The position numbers and the translations under genes are program-made. A stretch of DNA of 64,000 bases from Lachnoclostridium sp. Marseille-P6806 (GTDB lineage: Bacteria; Bacillota; Clostridia; Lachnospirales; Lachnospiraceae). Below are positions 63,814 to 64,000 of this stretch, in pieces. How positions within the stretch are numbered: position 1 is the stretch's first letter; every line of letters starts with the position of its first letter. The stretch lies in the NCBI RefSeq assembly GCF_900625025.1, contig NZ_LR130584.1, positions 1-64,000 on the forward strand, in the 5' to 3' direction. Below the pieces are notes generated by a model that was not told where the DNA came from, did no database searches, and saw nothing but the letters and a program-made list of their open reading frames with translations.

Positions 63814-64000
63814 TTACTGCGGAACCTCAGCCGCACTTTCCGAGGATATCGTTTCCTGTTCCGCAATTGTGTTATCCGTTACCGCGAAGCTGCTGTATAT
63901 CGCAGGATCAACCGTGTAGACCGTCCTGCTGTCGTCCACGCGAAAATAGTACTGGTCGATCACCGAATTATAAAAGCCGACGCTCAGCGTATTTTGGGCC
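63814..64000 (-). CDS. C-terminal end of a protein, possibly DUF4340
   Basis: A minus-strand frame open to the window edge encodes 61 residues (NTLSVGFYNSVIDQYYFRVD ... SRTVYTVDPAIYSSFAVTDNTIAEQETISSES) and ends at TAA 63814. The pattern of a strand pair with YYFRVDDSRTVYTVD resembles DUF4340 proteins (surface-layer or gliding-type ABC export partners). Only the C terminus is in the window, so the family call is weak. Confidence 0.5.
   Translation of the reverse strand, partial: AQNTLSVGFYNSVIDQYYFRVDDSRTVYTVDPAIYSSFAVTDNTIAEQETISSESAAEVPQ

Noticed and set aside
1..64000. CRISPR array, tRNA or rRNA genes
   Set aside because: No regularly spaced direct repeats, cloverleaf or rRNA-like stretches were seen.

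Overview
The window reads as a Lachnospiraceae-type (Clostridia) chromosome carrying an integrative conjugative element. Evidence is the Gram-positive gene style (strong AGGAGG ribosome sites, TTG and GTG starts, lipoprotein signal peptides), a Tn1549/CD1845-like conjugation module, and many sugar-uptake and glycoside-hydrolase genes. From 1 to about 25.7 kb the DNA is clearly AT-rich; from about 25.78 kb it becomes GC-richer. I take this as the border between acquired DNA and the host chromosome.

Region 1 (1-21.4 kb, nearly all minus strand) is the conjugative backbone. In transcription order it holds a 23-codon ORF, a CD1845-like membrane protein, replication initiator RepA, PcfB, a BRO/KilAC antirepressor-like protein, VirD4, an unrecognised 145-aa protein with its own promoter and terminator, SSB behind a leader-peptide/attenuator, Maff2, a VirB6-like protein, a small membrane protein, PrgI, VirB4, a NlpC/P60 hydrolase, DUF4315, DUF4366, topoisomerase III, and a giant methylase/helicase. 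The giant gene contains a nested TnpV-like gene in another frame and is cut inside its DEAH box by the 5' end of a group II intron. Relaxase and integrase are not in the window. Region 2 (21.4-25.6 kb) is a His-Xaa-Ser type peptide-maturation cluster (HxsD, an HxsD-like protein, an A24 prepilin-peptidase-like protein, HxsC, HxsB) with no HxsA precursor.

Region 3 (25.8-33.9 kb): a YkuK-like gene, a LacI regulator, and a divergent operon of GH32-like enzyme, ABC solute-binding protein, two permeases and a canonical GH32, consistent with use of sucrose or fructooligosaccharides. Region 4 (33.9-40 kb): a metallophosphoesterase, a PadR/DUF2812 pair with a frameshift in each gene, a YtvI/AI-2E family protein, a broken gene behind an AraC regulator, and a GPH sugar symporter. 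Region 5 (40-46.6 kb): GH3 beta-glucosidase, a DUF5060/DUF4038 glycoside hydrolase and a TetR regulator, divergent from a MATE exporter. Region 6 (46.6-51.6 kb): an AEC transporter, then a metal-complex ABC importer with a methyltransferase, behind a short structured leader ending in an intrinsic terminator.

Region 7 (51.6-63.6 kb) is the most distinctive chromosomal part. It carries two separate alpha/beta gene pairs resembling C-glycoside deglycosidases. They sit around two LplB/LplC-type permeases, two MATE transporters and an AraC regulator fused to a GH39-like domain that appears to lack its catalytic acid/base. Three genes here begin at or just after copies of a structured repeat with compensatory stem changes; part of it recurs near 26.35 kb. 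I infer uptake and cleavage of plant aryl C-glycosides or oxidised glycosides. The oxidoreductase that normally makes the 3-keto substrate and a matching solute-binding protein are not visible. The window ends inside a minus-strand gene, possibly DUF4340.
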